From Bryobacterales bacterium (GTDB lineage: Bacteria > Acidobacteriota > Terriglobia > Bryobacterales > Bryobacteraceae), in NCBI GenBank assembly GCA_009697495.1, contig SHUN01000233.1, positions 1 to 5,738 of the forward strand: a stretch of DNA of 5,738 nucleotides, written 5' to 3'. Below, piece by piece: positions 1 through 5,738 of the stretch. Under the pieces are notes generated by a model. The model saw only the letters and a program-made list of their open reading frames with translations, did no database searches and had not been told where the DNA came from. Made by a program: the position numbers and the translations under genes. Positions within the stretch are counted from its first letter, which is position 1, and every line of letters starts with the position of its first letter.

Positions 1-848
1 AAATCGGCGACGTCCATGAACGCATTCGAAAACTCCGCGCGCCGGGAGAGCGTCTCACTCAGGATTTTTTCCATCGCCGGGACTTTCTGGTTGACGAAAA
101 AATGCGCCGCAAGGCGCAGCCGGTTCGCCGCGTCCTTCGGATTGTTCTCAACGCGCAGGATCATCACCCTTTCCGCCTCGTCCGGCTTGCCTTGCAACAT
201 GGCAATCCCGTACAACAGATCGTAGGGGGTGCCAAACGACTTGTCTTTGGCTAGCATCGCCTGGAGATAGGCTGCCGCTTCATCCACCTGCTTCAACGCC
301 AGCATCGTGCGCGCAATCGTCAATTGCAGCACCTGCTGATCCGGTTTCTTCTTGTCGGCCTCGCGAAACAGCGCGAGCCCCGCCTCACCCTTCCCATCGG
401 CGATCGCCAGAAAGCCCCGCATCCGCAGATCTTCGTAAGATCCTTTGCCGCGCTTTTCCATTCGCCCGGCCAGATCCCGAATGTCGTTCAGGTATATTTT
501 GTTCTTCACCGGGTTCGATGAATAGACACTCAGATAGATGTCAGCGAGTTTGCTGTGCGCATCCAGATTCTCCGGTTGCATTTCAATTGTGCGCTGCAAG
601 TTCCCAACGGCCTCGGCGTAGGATCCCAATCGCAAGTTGGTGAGCGCGAGTTTGTAGTAGGCCTCTCCGAATCGCGGGTCCGCCTTGATCGCGTTCAGAT
701 ACATCAAGCGGGCCTGCTTGTACTGGCCCTTTTCAAAGTACTTGTTGCCTCCTTCCAGTGCTCTTTTCTTCTTGGCTTCGGGGCCGCAAGCGGCGGCAAA
801 AAGCGTCAGAAATATCAGGCAAATGAGGGATATGCGTCGTCGTGTCAT
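1..848 (-). CDS. TPR-repeat lipoprotein, 3' end cut off by the window edge
   Basis: Read on the minus strand, this frame is open from an ATG at 848 to the left edge: 282 codons with no stop, so the C-terminus is missing. The first residues (MTRRRISL, then a hydrophobic stretch ending LTLFAAAC) form a lipoprotein signal peptide with the acylated cysteine likely at residue 21. The -3 position is Ala rather than the usual Leu, so the lipobox is acceptable but not ideal. Two clear tetratricopeptide repeats follow at residues 30-63 (ending ADPRFGEA) and 64-97 (ending MQPENLDA). More divergent helical repeats are plausible to about residue 250, for example around LALKQVDEAAAYLQ and MLQGKPDEAERVM. 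TPR proteins are protein-binding scaffolds; the partner is unknown. The layout recalls PrsT-like TPR lipoproteins of exopolysaccharide/exosortase loci, but no exosortase gene is visible, so I do not assign that name. A weak GGTGA lies 4 bases before the ATG. The gene follows the propeller gene after 135 bases. Confidence 0.88.
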   Translation of the reverse strand, partial: MTRRRISLICLIFLTLFAAACGPEAKKKRALEGGNKYFEKGQYKQARLMYLNAIKADPRFGEAYYKLALTNLRLGSYAEAVGNLQRTIEMQPENLDAHSKLADIYLSVYSSNPVKNKIYLNDIRDLAGRMEKRGKGSYEDLRMRGFLAIADGKGEAGLALFREADKKKPDQQVLQLTIARTMLALKQVDEAAAYLQAMLAKDKSFGTPYDLLYGIAMLQGKPDEAERVMILRVENNPKDAANRLRLAAHFFVNQKVPAMEKILSETLSRRAEFSNAFMDVAD

Positions 849-983
849 AGGTTCACCAGCGAAAAAGGCTACTCACAATAATATCGCGCCTGGATGCGCA
901 ACGCGCGGCCCGTCGCTGAATCCTACGAGCACTTCACCTATAATCGGCCGCGGAGGTGAAAACCTGACCCGCGTAGAGCGACG
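849..983. other. Intergenic spacer between propeller gene and TPR gene
   Basis: These 135 bases contain no convincing gene. On the minus strand they hold the 3' flank of the propeller gene and the leader of the TPR lipoprotein. Three things are visible. First, a 7-bp inverted repeat at 933-960. Second, a short GC stem (885-889 with 903-907) followed on the minus strand by the AT-rich run ATATTATT, which could be a weak terminator. Third, within that run, TATTAT (878-883) is a possible -10 box for the TPR gene, but there is no matching -35 at normal spacing. I therefore cannot decide between read-through and a separate promoter. Confidence 0.6.
933..960. repeat. Inverted repeat in intergenic spacer, possible operator or 3' hairpin
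   Basis: TTCACCT (933-939) and AGGTGAA (954-960) are perfect inverted copies separated by 14 bases. As RNA this gives a 7-bp stem starting 24 bases beyond the stop codon of the propeller gene. No U-run follows on either strand, so it is not a standard intrinsic terminator. The same hexamer TTCACC occurs again at 852-857, directly before the TPR start codon, which would fit a regulator-binding site. Function is inferred only. Confidence 0.4.
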
Positions 984-3900
984 CTACTCCACCGCGACCA
1001 GCGGCACCACAGGTCCGGTGATTGAGCTATTTATGCCGCCGATCCGCACGACGACTTCCAGATCCGGCCCTTTTTCGTGGAAACCGGGGACGCGAAAATT
1101 GATCTGATAGAGCCCTACATAACCGGGAACCAGCCCGCTCCAATCGACGATCACTTCTTCCTGAACCCGGAACCCGCGGGTTTTGTCCGCCGCCGTTTCC
1201 ACTTTCTTGAAGTAGACCTCCAGCGCGTCTGTTTCCGCCAATTTCGCCGGTGCCGGTGTTCCCGAAACTAGGCGGACTCCTCCCTTCGGATTGCCCAAGC
1301 CAACGGCATACATCACCAGCGTCTCATCCCGCTTGGCGGGACTCTGGGTGGTCACCGGTTCCCCGTTCGGCCGGAAAACAAAGGCCCTTTTTGTTGACGG
1401 GTCAGCCAAAACCGCCGGCGCATACTTGGCGACAGTCACCTGCACGGCCTGCGAAGATATCTTCCGGTCGATCGACCGGACCAGCATTGTGTACCGGCCG
1501 GCCGCAAGCTCCGGCGGAATCTGTGCGTTGATTTGTCCGCTCGAAGTCATCAAGAGCGGAATCGGCGAATTATTGATGGTTACGCAGGTCCCTCCCATCG
1601 TTAATGGCAAAGGTGTTGTGCTCGCCGCCGCCGCGCCGGCCAGATTCTGCCCAAAGATGGAAACCAGTCCGTTCGGCGCCGCGCCGGCTGTATAGTTGCC
1701 CACATTCACCACGCCGGCGGGCGGAACCTGCGGCCGGTCGGCAACCGGGGGAACGGTCAATGGCACAATCGCCAACCCGCTCGCCGTCAATACATAGGCA
1801 TTTTCCAGCGCCGCGTCGACGGCCATGGTCCTTCCGTCGATATTGACCCGCTGCGCTCCGGTCACGGCCGAGACCGGTCCCTCGAGCGCGGCCGAAGTCC
1901 GCATCGTCGCGCCCGTGGCGGCGTTGACGAGTTCAATCATCGGAGTGTCGGTGATGAGGGCATTTGCGTTGGCGCGAATCGGCTGGGAGAACTTCGCGTA
2001 CACCGCGCCCGAGGCGGCGTAAACGGCCGACACCGGCCGCGTGTTGGAGACGGTTGGAATCGGCCGCCCGGGAAATCCGCCGGAGTCCGTCCCAGCCCCG
2101 GCGGAACCGGCGATGGGGGACAGGCTTTGGTTCAGCACGAAGTTATTGACCAGAAAATACTGTCCGCGCGGTCCGGCGCTCACTGGACCGAAATAGCCCT
2201 GAATCGGCGGGACCGCCACTTGACGGGCCGCCACAAAGTCGTCAACCAGCGCATCGTAAAGATAAACGTTTCCATTCCCGGCCAGCAACAACATGTACTC
2301 GCCGTTCGGCGTGGCGGCGATGGTCCGGGGAGCGGGAATCGTCGCCGTGCCAATCACCGCGCTCACACGCCGCGGCACCGCTTCATCACCGACTACGCGC
2401 CACAGCGTTCCGTTGCTCATCACAATCTGCAATCCGCTCTGCGTCACGGCGAGAGCCGATGGCGAGATCACCGCCGTCGCCCCGTTGAACGGAATCGCCG
2501 GGAACTTGATCCGGCCGGACACGGCCAACCGGTCAAGGTCGATAATGCTAATCGATTCTCCGCCCGTATTGGCAACGTAGAGCGTCGAGGCGTCGGGCGA
2601 CATCGCCAGCGAGCGCGGCAACTGGCCGACTTTGATCGGCGCCAGAAAACGCTTGCCGCGCGTGTCGAATACCTCTACGCGATTCATTCCCGAATTGGAA
2701 ATATAAAGCCGGTTCCGGACGCCATCGGTCACCAGGTCGGTCAGCCCCTCATTGGGCGATATCGCAGTTCGCACCGGAATCAGATCGCCGCGCGATTCGG
2801 TGTTTCGCGAATTCTGAAAGACGCGGATCGTTGCAGGCACGTTCACCGCTTGCGGCGAAGTGATCAAAAAATCGTGCGCGGCGGGAGTGCCAAGGGACCG
2901 CGCGTTCACAAAATTGTATGCGATTTCGAAAGCGGTGTTGGGCCCGTCCCGCACCACCCGCAAGGACGGCGCCGTTTGCTGCGTGATCTGCTGCGGGTTG
3001 TTCAGGCCCGGGATCTGCGGGAGGCCTGGTATCGGGAACGTTGGGAAAGTTATAACAACACCGCCGCCGGGCGCGCCGCCACCGGGACCGCCACCGCCGC
3101 CCAACCCGGGCAGCGCGCCTCCGGGCAGTCCAAAGCCTCCGATCGCCACGCCGCCCAGTGATTGCACCAGCGTCGCCGTTGCCCCAACGGGTCCGGTGGC
3201 ACGGCCAAGATTCATCACGCTGACAGTGGACCGCGTTCCCTCCGGCGCCGAATTGCATTGATCGGAAGCGAGCAACAAAACAGTGGAAGCCGGCTGCAGC
3301 AGCGGATTCCGCGATACTTCATTCAAAGGAATAATCGTGAAACCCGATTCCGACAGAGCGTACAGGCTGCCGCCGTCCAACGACATCACCATTTTCCCCG
3401 CCAAATTCTCCGGCAGTTGCAGTCCGTCCTGGATCAATAAATTGTCCGCGTCATTCACTAGCAACTGCGTCACGTTCGCGCGGGCCGCGGGGCTCTGAAT
3501 CGGAGCAATATTGAACGCCGAATAGACCGTCGCGCCGTCGGGCGAAAAAACGCTGCCCCCCTGGTTGGCCTGCAAGTTGAACTGTTGACCCACCTGCGCG
3601 AAACCCTGCGCCGTAATATTGACGGAGAGCGGGAACGGAGCATTCGCTGCGTTCTGCTGCGCAATCACCGCCAGGCTTTCCGAATCGAAAAGGCGCAAGC
3701 CCACCATAAATCTTGAGCCGTCCGGGGAGATCGACAGCACCGTCGACAGATCACCAACGATTCGGCTGCGCAGTACCGACCGCGAAGCCGATTCATAAAC
3801 AAACACCACGCGGTTCTGCGCCTGGAAGGCGTTTAATCCGATAATTCTCGATCCGTCGCGAGTGGCGAGCAACTGGCTCCGATTCGCCAAAAACGTGCGG

Positions 3901-4448
3901 CCCGATGGCGCGGGCTGCGTCGGCGGCAGCGGCGGCGGCGGAGCTACAGGCACCGTCGAGAGGCTCGACCCGGCTTCAGTAACCGACGGATCGTACACCA
4001 GCAGCGTGTTCAACAGGTTTCCCGCGCCCGACCCGATGGTCGTGATCAAAACGCGTCCGTCGGCTCCCACCGCGATCCCCTCCGGACGCGCCGGCAGGCT
4101 GATCTTGGACACAATCAGCGGCGTCGCCGGCCGCGTGTCCATGACGTTGATCGACGACGCGTCATGGCAAGTCACATACAGAAAATTGCCGTCCGGGGAC
4201 AGCGCCGCCGCCAGGGGATTGGCGTCAGTAGGTATCGTGGCGATCACACGCCGCTGCGTGGTTGAGAAAACGGCGACGCTGTTGTACCCCGCGCGCACCA
4301 GGTAGAGCAACTCGCGCCTGTTGTCGAGCACCAGATCGCTCGCTCCCCCAGTGATATTGATCACCGTTCCCAGCGTGGCCGCGGGCACGACCCACAACCC
4401 AATTGAAACCAAAAGACTTAGCAGCGAAGGTAAACGTAGAAGGCCCAT
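984..4448 (-). CDS. Exported double beta-propeller (YVTN-type) protein with Solibacter C-terminal domain
   Basis: From the ATG at 4448 the protein has 1154 residues and ends at TAG (984-986). The frame also allows a GTG start at 4469, adding 7 residues. I prefer the ATG because it begins a compact Sec signal peptide (MGLLRLPSLLSLL, cleavage probably after Ala 23); neither start has a good ribosome-binding site. A first propeller region spans about residues 28-395, with blades recognisable by SPDG and LYV motifs (89-93 FLYVT; also near 241 and 302), broken by a Pro-rich linker at 168-183. A sandwich-like segment (about 394-560) is interrupted by a Gly/Pro-rich insertion. A second propeller region covers about 560-900 and includes LYVANTGGESISIIDL (623-638). 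The last 240 residues match the TIGR03437-like Solibacter C-terminal domain (VSIFGQNLA, GQINAQIP, VGLYQINFRVP). There is no second membrane segment or sorting signal, so it is probably secreted or loosely surface-bound. No catalytic motif is visible. Propellers of this kind usually bind proteins or sugars; the ligand is unknown. It follows the TolC-like gene by 31 bases, suggesting one operon. Confidence 0.92.
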   Translation of the reverse strand: MGLLRLPSLLSLLVSIGLWVVPAATLGTVINITGGASDLVLDNRRELLYLVRAGYNSVAVFSTTQRRVIATIPTDANPLAAALSPDGNFLYVTCHDASSINVMDTRPATPLIVSKISLPARPEGIAVGADGRVLITTIGSGAGNLLNTLLVYDPSVTEAGSSLSTVPVAPPPPLPPTQPAPSGRTFLANRSQLLATRDGSRIIGLNAFQAQNRVVFVYESASRSVLRSRIVGDLSTVLSISPDGSRFMVGLRLFDSESLAVIAQQNAANAPFPLSVNITAQGFAQVGQQFNLQANQGGSVFSPDGATVYSAFNIAPIQSPAARANVTQLLVNDADNLLIQDGLQLPENLAGKMVMSLDGGSLYALSESGFTIIPLNEVSRNPLLQPASTVLLLASDQCNSAPEGTRSTVSVMNLGRATGPVGATATLVQSLGGVAIGGFGLPGGALPGLGGGGGPGGGAPGGGVVITFPTFPIPGLPQIPGLNNPQQITQQTAPSLRVVRDGPNTAFEIAYNFVNARSLGTPAAHDFLITSPQAVNVPATIRVFQNSRNTESRGDLIPVRTAISPNEGLTDLVTDGVRNRLYISNSGMNRVEVFDTRGKRFLAPIKVGQLPRSLAMSPDASTLYVANTGGESISIIDLDRLAVSGRIKFPAIPFNGATAVISPSALAVTQSGLQIVMSNGTLWRVVGDEAVPRRVSAVIGTATIPAPRTIAATPNGEYMLLLAGNGNVYLYDALVDDFVAARQVAVPPIQGYFGPVSAGPRGQYFLVNNFVLNQSLSPIAGSAGAGTDSGGFPGRPIPTVSNTRPVSAVYAASGAVYAKFSQPIRANANALITDTPMIELVNAATGATMRTSAALEGPVSAVTGAQRVNIDGRTMAVDAALENAYVLTASGLAIVPLTVPPVADRPQVPPAGVVNVGNYTAGAAPNGLVSIFGQNLAGAAAASTTPLPLTMGGTCVTINNSPIPLLMTSSGQINAQIPPELAAGRYTMLVRSIDRKISSQAVQVTVAKYAPAVLADPSTKRAFVFRPNGEPVTTQSPAKRDETLVMYAVGLGNPKGGVRLVSGTPAPAKLAETDALEVYFKKVETAADKTRGFRVQEEVIVDWSGLVPGYVGLYQINFRVPGFHEKGPDLEVVVRIGGINSSITGPVVPLVAVE
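1453..1504. repeat. Cluster of three perfect palindromes inside the propeller gene
   Basis: Three perfect palindromes lie within 52 bases: GAAGATATCTTC (1453-1464), TCCGGTCGATCGACCGGA (1463-1480, 18 bp, sharing two bases with the first) and CGGCCGGCCG (1495-1504). They fall in the coding part for the C-terminal domain; the first two encode RSIDRKISS around residues 991-999. Whether they act as binding sites, RNA hairpins or nothing at all cannot be told from the sequence. Confidence 0.5.
2976..3152 (-). repeat. Low-complexity Gly/Pro-rich coding tract
   Basis: This part of the propeller gene encodes a Gly-rich run (about residues 433-463, including GLGGGGGPGGGAPGGG at 3060-3110) and then a Pro/Gln-rich stretch (PTFPIPGLPQIPGLNNPQQITQQ region). 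It has GGN codons in near-tandem order, which are prone to slippage. It interrupts a segment that otherwise looks like a folded beta domain (TRSTVSVMNLG before it, FEIAYNFVNARSLG after it) and probably forms a flexible, surface-exposed loop. Confidence 0.7.
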
Positions 4449-4479
4449 GAATGCACCAATATAACCCACAGGCGGAAAG

Positions 4480-5738
4480 TTAGTTGCGCAGCGCCGCCGT
4501 CAGCGTCCCGGTTTCTTTCAATAGTTCCAGCCGCGCCCGGTCCAAGCCGAACCGGGCATCGAAGAGCGCCATCCATTTTTCATTCTCCATAAACCGCGCC
4601 TCTTCCAACTGCTTTTGCATCGCGCGGCCCTCTTCCAGCAGCGCCAGCAGCAGCGTCGTCTGTTCGCGCGCTATTGCCAAATCCAGGTTCGCCACTTCCA
4701 CGCCGGTCTCCTGCGCCGCGATCTCCGCCCACGCCTTCCGCGCCTGCGCCGACGCCCTGCCGCGCTCGGCGTTCAATTGCGTTCTCAACCCGGCCAACTC
4801 CCCGTCCACCATCTCCTTCTGCGCCTTCGACGCCTGGCTCGGCAGCAGCGGGATCTGCACCGAAACGCCAAATTGTCCGTTGTGCCGCTGAAACCGGTTG
4901 AAAAATTTGTCGTAGTTGTTGAGCTTGGAAAACAGCCCGTACTGGGCCACTAAATCCAGCCGCGGCAGCCGCGCCGCTTCATGCGACTTCCGTTCAAATC
5001 CCTTGGCAATCACCACCGATTCCAATCGCCGTATTTCTTTGCTGTTCTGCAATGCCGCCACCACCGCCTCGCCCTCGCTCGTTACCGCCACGCGGATCGG
5101 CGTCTCCGGATCCGCCGGGCGCGCCCGGTCCCCGTCCGCCATCCCCAACAGCAATCCAAGCTGCGCTTCGGCGTCCGCCTGCGCCGTTTCCAAACGCAGC
5201 GTCCTTTGCCTCGCCTGGGCGTTTCGCAATTCAGCCCGCCGCCCTTCAATCGCCAGTTCCCTGCCCGCTTCCACGCGCGCTTTCACCGTTTCCGATACCC
5301 GCCCCAACGTCCCCGCCTGCTCCTTCGCGGCCCGAACGGCCGCCGCCAATCGTCCCGCCTCCACGTAGAGCAGCGCCGCCCGGTAACTCACATTTTCCTG
5401 CCGCATCACCGCCGCCACGCCCGCCGTCTTCTGATCGGCCCGCGCTTTTTCCAGCATCATTTTCTGCGGTTGATTATAGACGCTCGCGATTGCCCGTGAC
5501 TCCAATATCGATGGCGCCGAGCCCTCGATGCTCAGCGGAAATCCGCTGGAATAGGCCAGCCCGCTCCCGGCGAATATTTTCGGGTAGAACGGATCCTTCG
5601 CCGCTTGCACGGCCGCCGCCGCGCGCCGCTCGTCGAGCCTCGCCAGCGCCGCTTCCGCGCTTTGCGTCATCGCCAGGTCCAGTACCTGCGCCAGTGTTAC
5701 TGTCCGGACTTCGGCGAAGGCCGCCAGCGCGGCGGAGA
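4480..5738 (-). CDS. TolC-family outer-membrane efflux/secretion channel, 5' end cut off by the window edge
   Basis: The frame is open from the right edge to TAA at 4480-4482, giving 418 residues. An internal ATG exists at 5670, but the frame is open upstream of it and encodes family-typical sequence: the tail of a signal peptide (SAALAAFAE), then VTLAQVLDLAMTQSAEAALA, the usual opening of the outer membrane efflux protein fold (PF02321-like). The true start therefore lies just off the window, with probably 10-20 residues missing. The two halves of the fold are visible. The first long alpha-helical hairpin runs from about residue 90 to 199, ending LGLLLGM. A second membrane-strand region follows (LPRLDLVAQYGLF at 257-269, GVSVQIPLL at 290-298), then a second helical hairpin to the C-terminus. 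Such proteins form trimeric beta-barrel/alpha-barrel channels across the outer membrane and periplasm, working with an inner-membrane pump and adaptor. Neither is in this window; they may lie upstream. No lipobox is seen in the visible part. The substrate is unknown. It is the first visible gene of a probable operon with the propeller gene. Confidence 0.9.
   Translation of the reverse strand, partial: SAALAAFAEVRTVTLAQVLDLAMTQSAEAALARLDERRAAAAVQAAKDPFYPKIFAGSGLAYSSGFPLSIEGSAPSILESRAIASVYNQPQKMMLEKARADQKTAGVAAVMRQENVSYRAALLYVEAGRLAAAVRAAKEQAGTLGRVSETVKARVEAGRELAIEGRRAELRNAQARQRTLRLETAQADAEAQLGLLLGMADGDRARPADPETPIRVAVTSEGEAVVAALQNSKEIRRLESVVIAKGFERKSHEAARLPRLDLVAQYGLFSKLNNYDKFFNRFQRHNGQFGVSVQIPLLPSQASKAQKEMVDGELAGLRTQLNAERGRASAQARKAWAEIAAQETGVEVANLDLAIAREQTTLLLALLEEGRAMQKQLEEARFMENEKWMALFDARFGLDRARLELLKETGTLTAALRN

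Noticed and set aside
916..944. Perfect TATAAT on the plus strand (939-944) with CTGAAT at 916-921, spaced 17 bases
   Set aside because: The -35 matches only 3 of 6 positions, and no plus-strand gene follows. It would only give an antisense RNA into the propeller gene, and the TATAAT straddles the edge of the inverted repeat, so chance is the simplest reading.
16..1107. Plus-strand open frames opposite the TPR gene, across the spacer and into the 3' end of the propeller gene
   Set aside because: The opposite strand encodes a clean signal peptide, TPR repeats and the conserved end of the propeller protein; the plus-strand frames show no domain or start signal.
2127..3161. Plus-strand open frame of 344 codons antisense to the propeller gene
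   Set aside because: Its translation is rich in Arg and His with no recognisable motif. It lies wholly opposite a well-supported gene, and GC-rich coding DNA commonly leaves such antisense frames open.
2749..3258. Minus-strand 169-codon frame overlapping the propeller gene in another frame
   Set aside because: It is an Arg/Ala/Trp-rich low-complexity translation that overlaps the Gly-rich tract, so it looks like a frame shadow of the real gene rather than a frameshifted domain.
4484..5499. Several plus-strand open frames opposite the TolC-like gene
   Set aside because: They are Ser/Arg/Pro-rich translations without motifs, antisense to a gene with clear family features.
4480..5670. ATG at 5670 as the start of the TolC-like protein
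   Set aside because: The frame continues upstream to the window edge and encodes the end of a signal peptide plus the conserved TLAQVLDLA opening of the family, so the ATG is internal.

Overview
The window looks like chromosomal DNA of a GC-rich acidobacterium, most likely a Bryobacterales / Solibacter-type organism. The main evidence is the C-terminal domain of the large central protein. It carries the hallmarks of the 'Solibacter uncharacterized C-terminal domain' (TIGR03437-like): VSIFGQNLA, then LPLTMGG, GQINAQIP, GLVPGYVGLYQINFRVP and a final VRIGGINSS. I recognised this family by motif and ran no search.

All three genes lie on the minus strand, so transcription runs from right to left. 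At the right edge (4480-5738) is a TolC-type outer-membrane factor that lacks only its first residues. A gap of 31 bases follows. Next (984-4448) is a very large secreted protein with two YVTN-type beta-propeller regions, separated by a sandwich-like segment carrying a Gly/Pro-rich insertion, and ending in the Solibacter C-terminal domain. After a 135-base spacer with an inverted repeat comes a TPR-repeat lipoprotein (1-848), whose 3' end runs off the left edge.

All three products are predicted to act in the cell envelope: an outer-membrane channel, an exported propeller protein and a lipid-anchored TPR scaffold. The first two are close enough to share a transcript. The third may be co-transcribed or have its own promoter. 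The substrate of the channel and the partner of the propeller cannot be read from this window. The window has no inner-membrane pump or periplasmic adaptor gene; these could lie beyond the right edge. I see no tRNA, rRNA, CRISPR array, insertion sequence or phage gene. The most unusual non-coding signals are a cluster of perfect palindromes inside the propeller gene (1453-1504) and the inverted repeat in the spacer (933-960).
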